In this document: positions 36,135-45,699 of the stretch, piece by piece
Layout: the number at the start of each line of letters is the position of its first letter
Position numbering within the stretch: the first letter of the stretch is position 1
Assembly: GCF_003730135.1 (NCBI RefSeq)
Contig: NZ_RJVO01000001.1
Coordinates: 451,001-515,000 of the forward strand
Length of the DNA: 64,000 bases
Reading direction: 5' to 3'
Origin: Stagnimonas aquatica
GTDB taxonomy: Bacteria; Pseudomonadota; Gammaproteobacteria; Nevskiales; Nevskiaceae
The notes under the pieces: generated by a model
Databases searched by the model: none
Seen by the model: only the letters and a program-made list of their open reading frames with translations
What the model was told of the DNA's origin: nothing
Program-made: the position numbers and the translations under genes

Positions 36135-36177
36135 ATTGTTCCCAGCCCCTCGACCCGGCTCATTGACCTCGGTCAAT
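36135..36177 (-). promoter_or_regulatory. Candidate FNR/ANR-type site and promoter before ydcH-ubiA
   Basis: Perfect palindrome ATTGACCT-CGGTCAAT (36162-36177), of the TTGAN6TCAA form bound by FNR/ANR/DNR proteins. On the minus strand an AACAAT -10-like box lies at 36140-36135. Counting +1 as 36128, the palindrome centre falls at -41.5, the classical class II activator position. A CRP/Clp-type protein is less likely because the half-site is TTGA rather than GTGA. Confidence 0.55.
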
Positions 36178-36279
36178 CCCAGCCCAGCCGAGGTGATCGC
36201 TTGCGGCATACTCGACACAAACCATCTGCGGGTCTGGGCGACGCCCTGAACCCGCGTTCTTGGGGAAGGGAAGATCACC

Positions 36280-37947
36280 ATGGCTGACACGAGGCCACCG
36301 CAGGCAATCTGGGTACGACACCCCTACTGGACCTATACCGTCACTGCCGCAGGACTCGCCGGCCTGCTGTCCTGGGGCCTGGTCAGCCTCGCCGGGCCAG
36401 CCTGGGCCAGCCCCTCGGTGGCGGCACCTGCGGCACAAGCAGCCGCTCCGCCGGCGCCAATCGCCCCCGCGACGACAAGCCCGTCGAGCACATCACCGGC
36501 GCCGCCTGCCCCAGCGACGGTGCCTTCATCGCTCGCGCCCGCACCGCCCAGCCCGAGCCCCTCCACCGGCCTCGGCGCCGAAGCGGAGCGGCGCCTGGCC
36601 GAACTCGAACAGCGGCAAGAGTCCGTCGTCAACAGCGTGATCGAGGCTCGCAGCAAGACCATCGACTGGTGGCTGGCCTACCTGGCCGTGTTCACGGCCG
36701 TGATCGGACTGGTCGGCCTGCTGATTCCCTTCATCATCGGCCGCAAGGAGCGAGAGCGGCTCCAGGTCGACCTCGACGAGGTCCGACGGATGAAGGGCGA
36801 GATCGACTCCCACCTGCAGGGCTCGCGGAAGAACCTTGACGAGAGCAATGCCTTGCTCGCCGCCCAGCGGCCCGAATCCAAGGACAGCACTTCGAGCCCC
36901 AAAAGCGCAGCAGCCGTGGACAAGGCCGTCGCCGAGGTCAAGGCGGCGGAAGCGGCCTCGCCGACCGACCGCCTCCGCGCCGAGGCACTCGCCAGCAAGG
37001 CAGAGCCCGAAAAAGCCTATGCGCTCTGGCACGCCTTGTTGAGCCTGAGCCCCGGAGATGCGCAGGCCGCTTTTTACTGCGGCTACTGGGCGCAGTCGAT
37101 CAGCGAGCAAGACGGCCGCGCGGATGCCTCCTGGTGGCGACAGCGGGGCATCGCGCACTACCAGCGGGCGGTGGAACTCGACGGGCGCAGTCACTGGGCG
37201 CTGAACAACTGGGGCAACGCCCTCACGGCCGAAGCCCGGGCCCTGGCGCAAGCCGGGGACCTGCCGACCGCGCGCAGCCTCTGGCAGCAGGCCGGCCAGC
37301 GCTACGCCGACGCCCTGCGCATCAAGCCCGACAAGCACGAGGCCGCCTACAACTGGGGCAGCGCCCTCGACGACGAAGCCCTGGCCCTGGCGCAGGTCAA
37401 GGACCTGCCGACCGCGCGCAGCCTCTGGCAGCAGGCCGGCCAGCGCTACGCCGACGCCCTGCGCATCAAGCCCGACAAGCACGAGGCCGCCTACAACTGG
37501 GGCAACGCTCTCGCGGCCGAAGCCCTGGCCCTGGCGCAGGTCAAGGACCTGCCGACCGCGCGCAGCCTCTGGCAGCAGGCCGGCCAGCGCTACGCCGACG
37601 CCCTGCGCATCAAACCGGACATGCACGAGGTCGCCAGCAACTGGGCCAGCACGCTGCTGCACGAAGCTGAGGCCATCGGAGATTCTGCGGAGGCTCGTGG
37701 CCTTTGCGAGCGTGCACGGGACTTGATGCTGCCCTTCGCGGAGCGGAAACCCTCAGTGGCCGCCTACAACCTCGCCTGCGCCTACGCCCGGTTGCAGGAC
37801 TTCGAGGCCAGCCTCACCTGGCTGCGCCGCAGCCGCGATGCGGGCGGTCTACCCGACCGCGAGCATCTGGAGACCGATCCGGATCTGGCCGAGCTGCGGC
37901 TAACACCCGGCTTCAAGGCCTTCCTGGGAGAGACCTTCGGCGGATAG
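36280..37947 (+). CDS. Membrane-anchored TPR protein with near-identical 48-residue repeats
   Basis: 555 residues. A hydrophobic N-terminal helix (about 18-45, PYWTYTVTAAGLAGLLSWGL) is followed by an Ala/Pro/Ser-rich stretch. A second transmembrane helix (about 130-150, WLAYLAVFTAVIGLVGLLIP) is followed by a coiled coil with RKERERLQVDLDEV. The cytoplasmic-side region carries TPR-like units including three almost identical 48-residue repeats (NWGNALTAEARALAQ... to ...RIKPDKHEAAY). No enzyme domain. Function unknown; a scaffold or adaptor is the natural inference. Start ATG at 36280. It ends 33 bases before the ahcY operator. Confidence 0.85.
   Translation: MADTRPPQAIWVRHPYWTYTVTAAGLAGLLSWGLVSLAGPAWASPSVAAPAAQAAAPPAPIAPATTSPSSTSPAPPAPATVPSSLAPAPPSPSPSTGLGAEAERRLAELEQRQESVVNSVIEARSKTIDWWLAYLAVFTAVIGLVGLLIPFIIGRKERERLQVDLDEVRRMKGEIDSHLQGSRKNLDESNALLAAQRPESKDSTSSPKSAAAVDKAVAEVKAAEAASPTDRLRAEALASKAEPEKAYALWHALLSLSPGDAQAAFYCGYWAQSISEQDGRADASWWRQRGIAHYQRAVELDGRSHWALNNWGNALTAEARALAQAGDLPTARSLWQQAGQRYADALRIKPDKHEAAYNWGSALDDEALALAQVKDLPTARSLWQQAGQRYADALRIKPDKHEAAYNWGNALAAEALALAQVKDLPTARSLWQQAGQRYADALRIKPDMHEVASNWASTLLHEAEAIGDSAEARGLCERARDLMLPFAERKPSVAAYNLACAYARLQDFEASLTWLRRSRDAGGLPDREHLETDPDLAELRLTPGFKAFLGETFGG
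37207..37638 (+). repeat. Three tandem 144-bp repeat units inside the TPR gene
   Basis: Units start at 37207, 37351 and 37495 (the AAC of AACTGG), and a degenerate fourth starts at 37639; the period is exactly 144 bases (48 codons). The stretch from CTGCCGACCGCGCGCAGCCT to the end of each unit is close to identical between copies, which points to recent duplication or concerted evolution. Confidence 0.9.
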
Positions 37948-37979
37948 GCCCGTCGCCCACCGTCTCGGCAATATCCTCT

Positions 37980-37997
37980 TATCCGCATAAGCGGATA
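37980..37997 (+). promoter_or_regulatory. Palindromic operator at the ahcY promoter
   Basis: TATCCGC-ATAA-GCGGATA, a perfect 7-bp inverted repeat with four-base spacer. It overlaps a -10-like TATACT (37996-38001), so a bound protein would block initiation. The same element, less symmetric, precedes metK. An ArsR-family SahR-type regulator is an attractive candidate, but no such gene is in the window. Confidence 0.65.
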
Positions 37998-38014
37998 TAC
38001 TGCCACCCACTTGG

Positions 38015-38090
38015 CCCGCGAGGGGCGCTGCGACCGTCGATGAGGGCGGCCAGGCTCGCCGGCACTGACACCGCAACGGCGCCCGTTCCA
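38015..38090 (+). promoter_or_regulatory. SAH riboswitch in the ahcY leader
   Basis: Sequence and pairing match the S-adenosylhomocysteine riboswitch class. GCGAG (38018-38022) pairs with CTCGC (38055-38059), and GGGCGC (38023-38028) pairs with GCGCCC (38079-38084). The conserved core strings GGCGCTGCGACC, GGCCAGGCTCG and CGCAACGGCGCCC are present in order. It lies 27 bases before the ahcY start. Rising SAH would turn on ahcY expression. Confidence 0.9.
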
Positions 38091-38116
38091 ACTCAACACC
38101 AGCTCTGGAGCGACGC

Positions 38117-39556
<1,440 letters not shown>

Positions 39557-39564
39557 GGCTTGAG

Positions 39565-39660
39565 TCCCCTCACCCGCCTGCGGGGAAGGGCGTAGGTTGG
39601 GGGCGTTTGCCCGCCCCCCCAACGCCCCATCCCAACCTTCCCCCGCTAGCGGGGGAGGGC
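39565..39660. repeat. Intergenic GC-rich inverted-repeat element (copy 1)
   Basis: Long imperfect inverted repeat: GCGGGGAAGGGCGTAGGTTG on the left faces CCCAACCTTCCCCCGC on the right around a C/G-rich loop. The right arm ends in the palindrome CCCCCGCTAGCGGGGG (39640-39655). Same general design as the element at 47529-47633, a family of non-coding repeats often seen in high-GC proteobacterial intergenic regions. It lies between ahcY and the metallo-hydrolase gene. Confidence 0.7.
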
Positions 39661-39706
39661 GTCGCCCGCCAGCGACGATGGCAAGCGCTTCGTTTCGAGG
39701 TCGCCC

Positions 39707-40519
39707 GTGAAAATTCATCACCTCAACTGCGGCTCGATGTGCCCGCACGGCCGGCGCCTGATGCAGGGCGAAGGCGGCTGGCTGGAGCCGGCGCAGATCG
39801 TCTGCCACTGCTGGCTGATCGAGGGCCGCAAGGGCCTGACCCTGGTTGATACCGGCCTCGGCACCGCCCAGGTCCAGGGCATGGTGCACGCTCACCTCAA
39901 GGCACTGATGCGGCCAACACTCGATCTGCGCGAAACCGCGCTGGCGCAGGTGGTCAAACTCGGCTTCAAGGCCGCCGACGTGCGCCACATCGTGCTCACC
40001 CATCTCGACTTCGACCACGCCGGCGCGCTCGCCGATTTCCCCGAGGCCGAGGTGCATGTGCACGCCCCCGAGCTGACCGCCGCCGCGCACCCGCAGAGCC
40101 TGATCGAGAAGCAGCGCTACGAGGCGCGGCTGTGGGCGCACGGTCCGAAGTGGGTGCGGCACTCTACCGCCGGCGAGCGCTGGAACGGCTTCGAGGCGGT
40201 GCGCGCGCTCGGCGACAGCGACGACGAAATCCTGCTGCTGCCGCTGGCCGGCCACACCCGTGGCCATGCCGGCGTCGCCGCCCGCGACCAGGACGGCGGC
40301 TGGCGGCTGCATTGCGGCGACGCCTACTTCTTCCACACCGAAGTCGAGACGGCAGGCCGCTGCCCGCCCGGCCTCAACCTCTTCCAGACCCTGCTGGCGG
40401 TGGACAATCCCGCCCGCAAGACCAACCAGGCGCGGCTGCGCCAGCTCAACGCCCAGGGCGGCGTCGCCCTCAACAGCGCGCACTGCCCCCACGAATACCG
40501 CCGAGACACCGCCGCATGA
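39707..40519 (+). CDS. MBL-fold metallo-hydrolase in the methyl-cycle cluster
   Basis: 270 residues, GTG start at 39707 with GAGG upstream. Metallo-beta-lactamase fold with the Zn motif LTHLDFDHAG (HxHxDH pattern), the later histidine GHTRGHAG, an Asp in HCGDAYFF and a final histidine NSAHCPHEYRR. Overall layout resembles the lactonase-like subgroup (AHL lactonases), but substrate is not evident. The stop overlaps the metF start (ATGA), so translation is coupled. The position between ahcY and metF suggests a link to sulfur amino acid or one-carbon metabolism; this is inference. Confidence 0.85.
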   Translation: MKIHHLNCGSMCPHGRRLMQGEGGWLEPAQIVCHCWLIEGRKGLTLVDTGLGTAQVQGMVHAHLKALMRPTLDLRETALAQVVKLGFKAADVRHIVLTHLDFDHAGALADFPEAEVHVHAPELTAAAHPQSLIEKQRYEARLWAHGPKWVRHSTAGERWNGFEAVRALGDSDDEILLLPLAGHTRGHAGVAARDQDGGWRLHCGDAYFFHTEVETAGRCPPGLNLFQTLLAVDNPARKTNQARLRQLNAQGGVALNSAHCPHEYRRDTAA

Positions 40520-41376
40520 GCCACGCGCACGAACTGCATTTTTCCTTCGAGCTGTTCCCGCCGCGCACGCCGGTGGGCTGGACCAATCTGCCGCGCCTGA
40601 TCGGCGAGCTGGCGGCAGTGAAGCCGGCCTTCTTCAGCGTCACCTACGGCGCCGGCGGCAGCGACCAGAACGGCACCTACGACACCCTCATCCAGGTCAT
40701 CAAGCAGACCGGCATCGAGGCGGCGCCGCACCTCACCTGCATCGGCTCCACCCGCACCGGCATCGCGGCTCTGCTCGACCAGTACCGCGCCGCCGGCGTG
40801 CGCCGCATCGTCGCCCTGCGCGGCGACCTGCCGGCCACCGCGATCAGCAATGCCGCGCCGGGCGAGTTCCGCTACGCCAACGAGCTGGTGAGTTTCATCC
40901 GCGAGACCCACGGCGACCACTTCCAGTTGGAGGTCGCGGCCTACCCGGAGGTGCACCCGCAGGCCGCCAGTCCGGACGCCGATTTCGCCGCCTACCTGCG
41001 CAAGGTGGAGGCCGGCGCCAGCGGCGCGGTGACCCAGTACTTCTACAACGCCGACGCCTACTTCGATTTCGTCGAGCGCGGCGAGAAGGCCGGCCTGCGC
41101 ATCCCGGTGGTGCCGGGCATCATGCCCATCGTCAACTACGGCCAGTTGCAGCGCTTCAGCGACGCCTGCGGCGCCGAGATACCGCGCTGGCTGCGACTGC
41201 GCCTGGAAAGCTACGGCGAGGACAAGGCCAGCCTTCAGACCTTCGGCCTGGATGTGGTCACCCGGCTCGCCGAAACCCTGCTCAAGGGCGGCGCGCCGGG
41301 CCTGCACTTCTACACCCTCAACCAGGCCGAGCCGACGCTCAAGCTCTGGCGCAATCTCGGCCTGCCGGCGGCCTGA
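40516..41376 (+). CDS. metF: 5,10-methylenetetrahydrofolate reductase
   Basis: 286 residues. Flavoprotein that reduces methylene-THF to 5-methyl-THF for methionine synthesis. Characteristic sequences are FSFELFPPRTPVG (catalytic Glu), FFSVTYGAGGSDQNGTYD, APHLTCIGSTR, RRIVALRGDLP, GASGAVTQYFYNAD and PVVPGIMPIVNYGQL. Start ATG overlaps the stop of the metallo-hydrolase gene. Grouping with ahcY under the riboswitch makes methyl-cycle sense. Confidence 0.97.
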   Translation: MSHAHELHFSFELFPPRTPVGWTNLPRLIGELAAVKPAFFSVTYGAGGSDQNGTYDTLIQVIKQTGIEAAPHLTCIGSTRTGIAALLDQYRAAGVRRIVALRGDLPATAISNAAPGEFRYANELVSFIRETHGDHFQLEVAAYPEVHPQAASPDADFAAYLRKVEAGASGAVTQYFYNADAYFDFVERGEKAGLRIPVVPGIMPIVNYGQLQRFSDACGAEIPRWLRLRLESYGEDKASLQTFGLDVVTRLAETLLKGGAPGLHFYTLNQAEPTLKLWRNLGLPAA

Positions 41377-41379
41377 GGC

Positions 41380-42591
41380 ATGACCGCCGCCGGCATGCAC
41401 GACCTGGCGGTGATCGGCGCCGGCCCGGCGGGCGCCGCGACCGCCTTCCACGCCGCCCGCGCTGGCCTGCGGGTGGTGCTGCTCGACATGGCGCGCTTCC
41501 CGCGCGACAAGATTTGCGGCGACGGTCTGACCGTGCGCGCGGTCGCGGAATTGCAGGCACTGGGCGTCGAGCCCGAGGTCCGGCGCCAGGCGGCGCTGAT
41601 CCGCCGCTTCGAGCTGAGCGCGCCGCTGGGCCGGGTGCAGTCGAAGCTCGGCGGCGCCGGCGAAACCGACTACGCCTACGTGCTGCCGCGCCTGAAGCTG
41701 GACCCGCTGCTGGTGCAGGCGGCGGTCGGCGCCGGCGCCGAGTTGCGCGAGCAGCACGCGCTTGAGACCTGGGAGACCGCCGACAACCATCTGCGCCTGC
41801 GACTGAAGACCCCGGACGGCGAGCGCTCGCTCGATGCCCGCTACGCGGTGCTGGCCTGCGGCGCCCATCTGGGTCCGCTGATGCGCATGCGGCTGCTGAC
41901 GCGCAAGCCGGCGGTGATGGTCGCGGTGCGCCAGTACTACGAAAACTATCAATCCGACGACGACCTCTGGCGCCTGCAGTTCCGCCGCGAGACGGCACCC
42001 GGCTACGGCTGGGTGTTCCCGGCCGGGCCGGGGCTGGCGAACGTCGGCGTCGCGCTCTACGCCAATCGCGACCACGCCCGCCCGGCGGAATGGCTGGAGC
42101 AGTACCGCCGGCGCACGGCCGCGCCCCTGCTGCGCGGCGCCCTGCCGCTGGGGCAAGCGCGCAGTTTCCCGCTGCGCACCGACTTCCTGCGCGCGCCGCT
42201 CACGGCGCCGCGCGTACTCATCACTGGCGAGGCCGCCGGCCTGGTCAACCCACTCACCGGCGAAGGCATCGACTACGCGCTGGAAAGCGGCCGCATCGCC
42301 GCCGAACAGGCGCGGACCCTGCTGGAACGCGGCGGCGACGGCAGCGCCCACGCCGCCGCCCTCCAGGCCCGCTACGCCGACCTGTTCCGGCTCAGCGAGG
42401 GCTTGCGCGACTGGTGCACGACGCCGGTGGGCATATCCCTGCTGACCCTGGCCGCGCACTGGCGGCCAGAGCTGAAACTGCGGCTGATCCGGGTGCTGTT
42501 CGGCGGCGAAGTGATCCAGGGCCGCCCCACGGCCCGGCGCCTGCTGCGCCGCCTGCTATGGCCCTCGCGCCGGGGCGGGACCGCCGCCTGA
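41380..42591 (+). CDS. FAD-dependent oxidoreductase of the geranylgeranyl reductase family
   Basis: 403 residues. N-terminal FAD-binding motif VIGAGPAGAATAFHAARAG (GxGxxG), PRDKICGDGLTVRAV after the second strand, GYGWVFPAGPGLANVGVAL, and the flavin ADP-binding LITGEAAGLVNPLTGEGIDYALESG, all hallmarks of geranylgeranyl reductase/digeranylglycerophospholipid reductase-type flavoproteins. Saturates double bonds of isoprenoid or related substrates in characterised members; substrate here is unknown. Start ATG at 41380, four bases after the metF stop, so it is the last gene of the ahcY cluster. An isoprenoid role with the UbiA-family gene nearby is only speculation. Confidence 0.87.
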   Translation: MTAAGMHDLAVIGAGPAGAATAFHAARAGLRVVLLDMARFPRDKICGDGLTVRAVAELQALGVEPEVRRQAALIRRFELSAPLGRVQSKLGGAGETDYAYVLPRLKLDPLLVQAAVGAGAELREQHALETWETADNHLRLRLKTPDGERSLDARYAVLACGAHLGPLMRMRLLTRKPAVMVAVRQYYENYQSDDDLWRLQFRRETAPGYGWVFPAGPGLANVGVALYANRDHARPAEWLEQYRRRTAAPLLRGALPLGQARSFPLRTDFLRAPLTAPRVLITGEAAGLVNPLTGEGIDYALESGRIAAEQARTLLERGGDGSAHAAALQARYADLFRLSEGLRDWCTTPVGISLLTLAAHWRPELKLRLIRVLFGGEVIQGRPTARRLLRRLLWPSRRGGTAA

Positions 42592-42694
42592 ACGGCTTGC
42601 GGCCCCAGGGGGCTTGGCGCCAGAGTTCAGGCCAACACGGCGCCGCGCACCGATCTTGCGTGGCTACCGACACCCGCCGACCGAGGACTCTCCC

Positions 42695-44020
42695 TTGCCC
42701 AGCCCCCGCATCCGTCTGAGCGCCCTGCTGCTCGCCCTTGCCCTGCCGTTCAACGCCAGTCTGGCGGCTGGCGAAACCCCTGTCCCCAAGCGACTGGCGA
42801 TCCGCGCCGCGCAACTCATCGACGGCACTGGTGCGGCGCCGCTGCGCGACGCGGTGGTGCTGGTCGAGGGCGAGCGGATCACCGCCGTCGGCAGCGGCCT
42901 GCCGATCCCGGCCGGCACCGAGCTGATCGACCTCGGCGGCGCGACGCTCACGCCTGGCCTGATCGACTGCCACACCCACATCAGCGGCGAGTCCGGCGAC
43001 TACTACCAGAAGCTGGTGCGCGAAAGTGCCATCGACGCCGCGGTGCGCGCCCACGTCTACGCCGGCCGCACCCTGATGGCCGGCTTCACCAGCATCCGCA
43101 ACCTCGGCGCCGAGGACTTCATCGACATCGCGCTGAAGAAGGCCATCGACGACGGCAGCGTCGCCGGTCCGCGCATCGACGCCGCCGGCCACGGTATCGG
43201 CGCCACCGGCGGTCACGCCGACCTCACCGGCACCTCGCCCTACCTGCACATCGACGGCTTCAGCGGCGTCGCCGACGGCGTCGAGGCGGTGCGGCTGAAA
43301 GTTCGCGAGCAGGTGAAGTACGGCGCCGGCGTGATCAAGATGGTGGCCACCGCCGGCGTGCTCTCGGAAGAGGACTCGGTGGGCGCGCCGCAATACACCC
43401 AGGAAGAGATGAACGCCCTGGTCGACGAAGCGCACCGCTGGGACCGCAAGGTGGCCGCGCACGCGCACGGCACCGAGGGCATCAAGATGGCCATCAAGGC
43501 CGGCGTGGACTCCATCGAGCACGGCAGCTTCATCGACGACGAGGGCATCCGCCTGATGAAGCAGCACGGCACCTGGCTGGTCGCCGACATCTACAACGAC
43601 GACTACATCCTCGCCGAGTTCGGACGCCTGAATTATCCGCAGAAGATCCTCGACAAGGAACGGCTGGTCGGCCGTACCCAGCGTGAGAACTTCCGCAAGG
43701 CGGCCAAAGCCGGCGTGAAGATCGCCTACGGCACCGACGCTGGCGTCTACCCGCACGGCTGGAACGGCAAGCAGATGGCGAAGATGGTGGAGTGGGGTCT
43801 GACGCCGATGCAGGCCATCGTCTCCGCCACCGGCAGCGCCGCCGAGCTGCTGGGCTGGCAAAAGACCGTAGGCCGCATCGCCCCAGGGCTCTACGCCGAC
43901 CTGATCGCGGTCAGCGGCGACCCGCTCCGGGATGTCAGCGAGTTTGAGCACATCGCCTTCGTGATGAAGGGCGGCGTGGTCTACAAGCAAGGCGGTCAGG
44001 TGCTGCCTCGCGCGCCCTGA
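42695..44020 (+). CDS. Exported amidohydrolase-family enzyme (imidazolonepropionase/prolidase-like)
   Basis: About 441 residues with TTG start at 42695, GAGG eight bases upstream, and a signal peptide of about 24 residues (ends SLAAG). Metal-dependent amidohydrolase: LIDCHTHISG (HxH), VIKMVATAGV (the bridging Lys), AAHAHGTEG, SIEHGSFID and YGTDAGVYPHG (metal Asp). Members of this exported group include Xaa-Pro dipeptidases and enzymes annotated as imidazolonepropionase-like; substrate is not certain. The open frame extends upstream to 42614 but lacks a signal peptide there. No close operon partner. Confidence 0.88.
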   Translation: MPSPRIRLSALLLALALPFNASLAAGETPVPKRLAIRAAQLIDGTGAAPLRDAVVLVEGERITAVGSGLPIPAGTELIDLGGATLTPGLIDCHTHISGESGDYYQKLVRESAIDAAVRAHVYAGRTLMAGFTSIRNLGAEDFIDIALKKAIDDGSVAGPRIDAAGHGIGATGGHADLTGTSPYLHIDGFSGVADGVEAVRLKVREQVKYGAGVIKMVATAGVLSEEDSVGAPQYTQEEMNALVDEAHRWDRKVAAHAHGTEGIKMAIKAGVDSIEHGSFIDDEGIRLMKQHGTWLVADIYNDDYILAEFGRLNYPQKILDKERLVGRTQRENFRKAAKAGVKIAYGTDAGVYPHGWNGKQMAKMVEWGLTPMQAIVSATGSAAELLGWQKTVGRIAPGLYADLIAVSGDPLRDVSEFEHIAFVMKGGVVYKQGGQVLPRAP

Positions 44021-44299
44021 GCGTGCGCTGACCAATCCGGCCGAAGCGCAAGCCCAGGCCGGATGCCAGCCGGGCATCGAGCACCGGATGCATCCGACAC
44101 TCGGGCCAGGCCTGTCTCTGAGCCCGAGCAAGGCTCTGCCGGCGCCTGCAACCTCGGTCACAACGGCGCGGAAACCTCGTCTTTAAACTCCACCTCCAAG
44201 TCGGGCATCTGAGCCCGCTAGAACCGAATACCGACACGGACGTCGCCGGCCTGCCAGGGGCACCGCCGTAGGCGCCGCTCCGTCCGGAGGAGTCAGGGG
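44021..44299. other. Intergenic stretch without a recognisable gene
   Basis: Between the amidohydrolase gene and the GT-C membrane protein gene. No open frame with family resemblance, no strong terminator hairpin and no clear promoter. Several short GC-rich inverted repeats occur but none stands out. Confidence 0.4.
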
Positions 44300-45661
44300 A
44301 TGGACCAGCAATGCAGCGCAGACCGCGTGGCCGTCGGCCGGCCGCGCTGGCTCGTGGGCATGGCCCTGCTCCTGGTCGCGCTGGCCTGGCTGCCGGCGCT
44401 GGCGGCGGTGTTCCAGTTCGACGACTACCGGGTCATCGTCGGCGACCCGGCGGCGCGGTCGCTGACGGTCTGGGCGGACGAATTCGGCACCGGCCTGCGG
44501 CCGCTGCTGAAGCTCAGCTACCTGCTGAGCTGGGCGCTTGGCGACGGCGCCCCCTGGGCCTTCGCGGTCTTCAACCTGCTGCTGCACGCACTCGCCAGCG
44601 CCCTGGTCTGGCGGCTGGGCGAGCGGCTGTTCGCGCTGGCCGGCGTCGAGGCCGAGCAGCGTGCGCCGGCGGCGCTGATCGCGGCGCTGCTGTTTGCCCT
44701 GCACCCGCTGCAGACCGAGGCGGTGAGCTATCTCAGCGGGCGGTCCAGCGGCCTGTCCGGCCTGCTGGCGCTGGCGGCGGTCGCCGCCTACGACCGGCAA
44801 CTGCGCGGCGGCGCTCGCGGTTGGGCGCCGGCGTTCTGGCTGGCCGCCATGCTGGTCAAGGAGACCGCCGCCGTGCTGCCGCTCGCCCTGCTCGCCTGGG
44901 ATGCGCTGGCGCGTCCGGATGACCCGCTGCGGCAGCGGATGGCGCGGCTCTGGCCCTACCCGCTGCTGCTGATTGCGGTGGTGGCCTGGATGGCCGGCAG
45001 CCGCTACACCGGCTTCTTCGCCACCAGCCTGGAAACCCGGGCGCCGCTGGACAACCTGTTGCAGCAGTTGCCGGCACTGGTCTGGCTGCTGCGCGGGGCG
45101 CTGCTGCTGCGCGCGCCCAACATCGACCCCGCGCTGCCGGTCTCCGGTGGCGTCGATGCCGGGGCGCTGGCGGCGGCGGCACTGTTGATCGGCCTGCTGG
45201 CCTCGGCGCTGGCCTGGCGCCGCTGGCGCTGGCCGGCCTTCTGCGCCGCCTGGGCGCTGGTGTTCCTGCTGCCGACCAACTCGCTGCTGGCGCGGCTGGA
45301 CCTCGCCAACGACCGTCAGCTCTACCTGCCGATGGCGGCGCTGGCCTGGACGCTGGGCTGGGCGCTGGCCTGGCTGATCCGGCGGCAGCCGCAGGCCGGT
45401 CGTGCGCTGGCGGCCCTCCTGCTGGCGACGCTGGCGACCCTCACCGCCTTGCGCAATCTCGACTACCGCAGCGAGACCGCGCTCTGGGCCGCGACGCTGG
45501 AACAGTCGCCCGGCAAGGCGCGGGTACTGAGCAACCACGGCGTCGCGCTCTGGCAGTCCGGCCACGAGGCCGAGGCGGCCAGCGCCTTCCGGACTGCACT
45601 CGCTCTCGATCCCGCCTACCTGCCCGCCCGTCGCAATCTGCGGCGGCTCACCGGCGAATGA
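44300..45661 (+). CDS. GT-C-type membrane protein with C-terminal TPR (TMTC-like)
   Basis: 453 residues, about ten predicted transmembrane helices, inner membrane. The early periplasmic loop has FQFDDYRVIVGDP with the adjacent Asp pair expected near the active site of GT-C glycosyltransferases. HPLQTEAVSYLSGRSSGLSGLLAL and LPTNSLLARLDLANDRQLYLPM are signatures of the TMTC/O-mannosyltransferase-related group. One TPR-like unit (SNHGVALWQSGHEAEAASAFRTALALDPAYLPA) closes the protein. Probably transfers sugar from a lipid carrier; donor and acceptor are unknown. Start ATG at 44300. Transcribed with the secreted protein gene 38 bases downstream. Confidence 0.82.
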   Translation: MDQQCSADRVAVGRPRWLVGMALLLVALAWLPALAAVFQFDDYRVIVGDPAARSLTVWADEFGTGLRPLLKLSYLLSWALGDGAPWAFAVFNLLLHALASALVWRLGERLFALAGVEAEQRAPAALIAALLFALHPLQTEAVSYLSGRSSGLSGLLALAAVAAYDRQLRGGARGWAPAFWLAAMLVKETAAVLPLALLAWDALARPDDPLRQRMARLWPYPLLLIAVVAWMAGSRYTGFFATSLETRAPLDNLLQQLPALVWLLRGALLLRAPNIDPALPVSGGVDAGALAAAALLIGLLASALAWRRWRWPAFCAAWALVFLLPTNSLLARLDLANDRQLYLPMAALAWTLGWALAWLIRRQPQAGRALAALLLATLATLTALRNLDYRSETALWAATLEQSPGKARVLSNHGVALWQSGHEAEAASAFRTALALDPAYLPARRNLRRLTGE

Positions 45662-45699
45662 ACCCCATCCCCTCCACCCCACCAACCCCGGAGCTTCCC

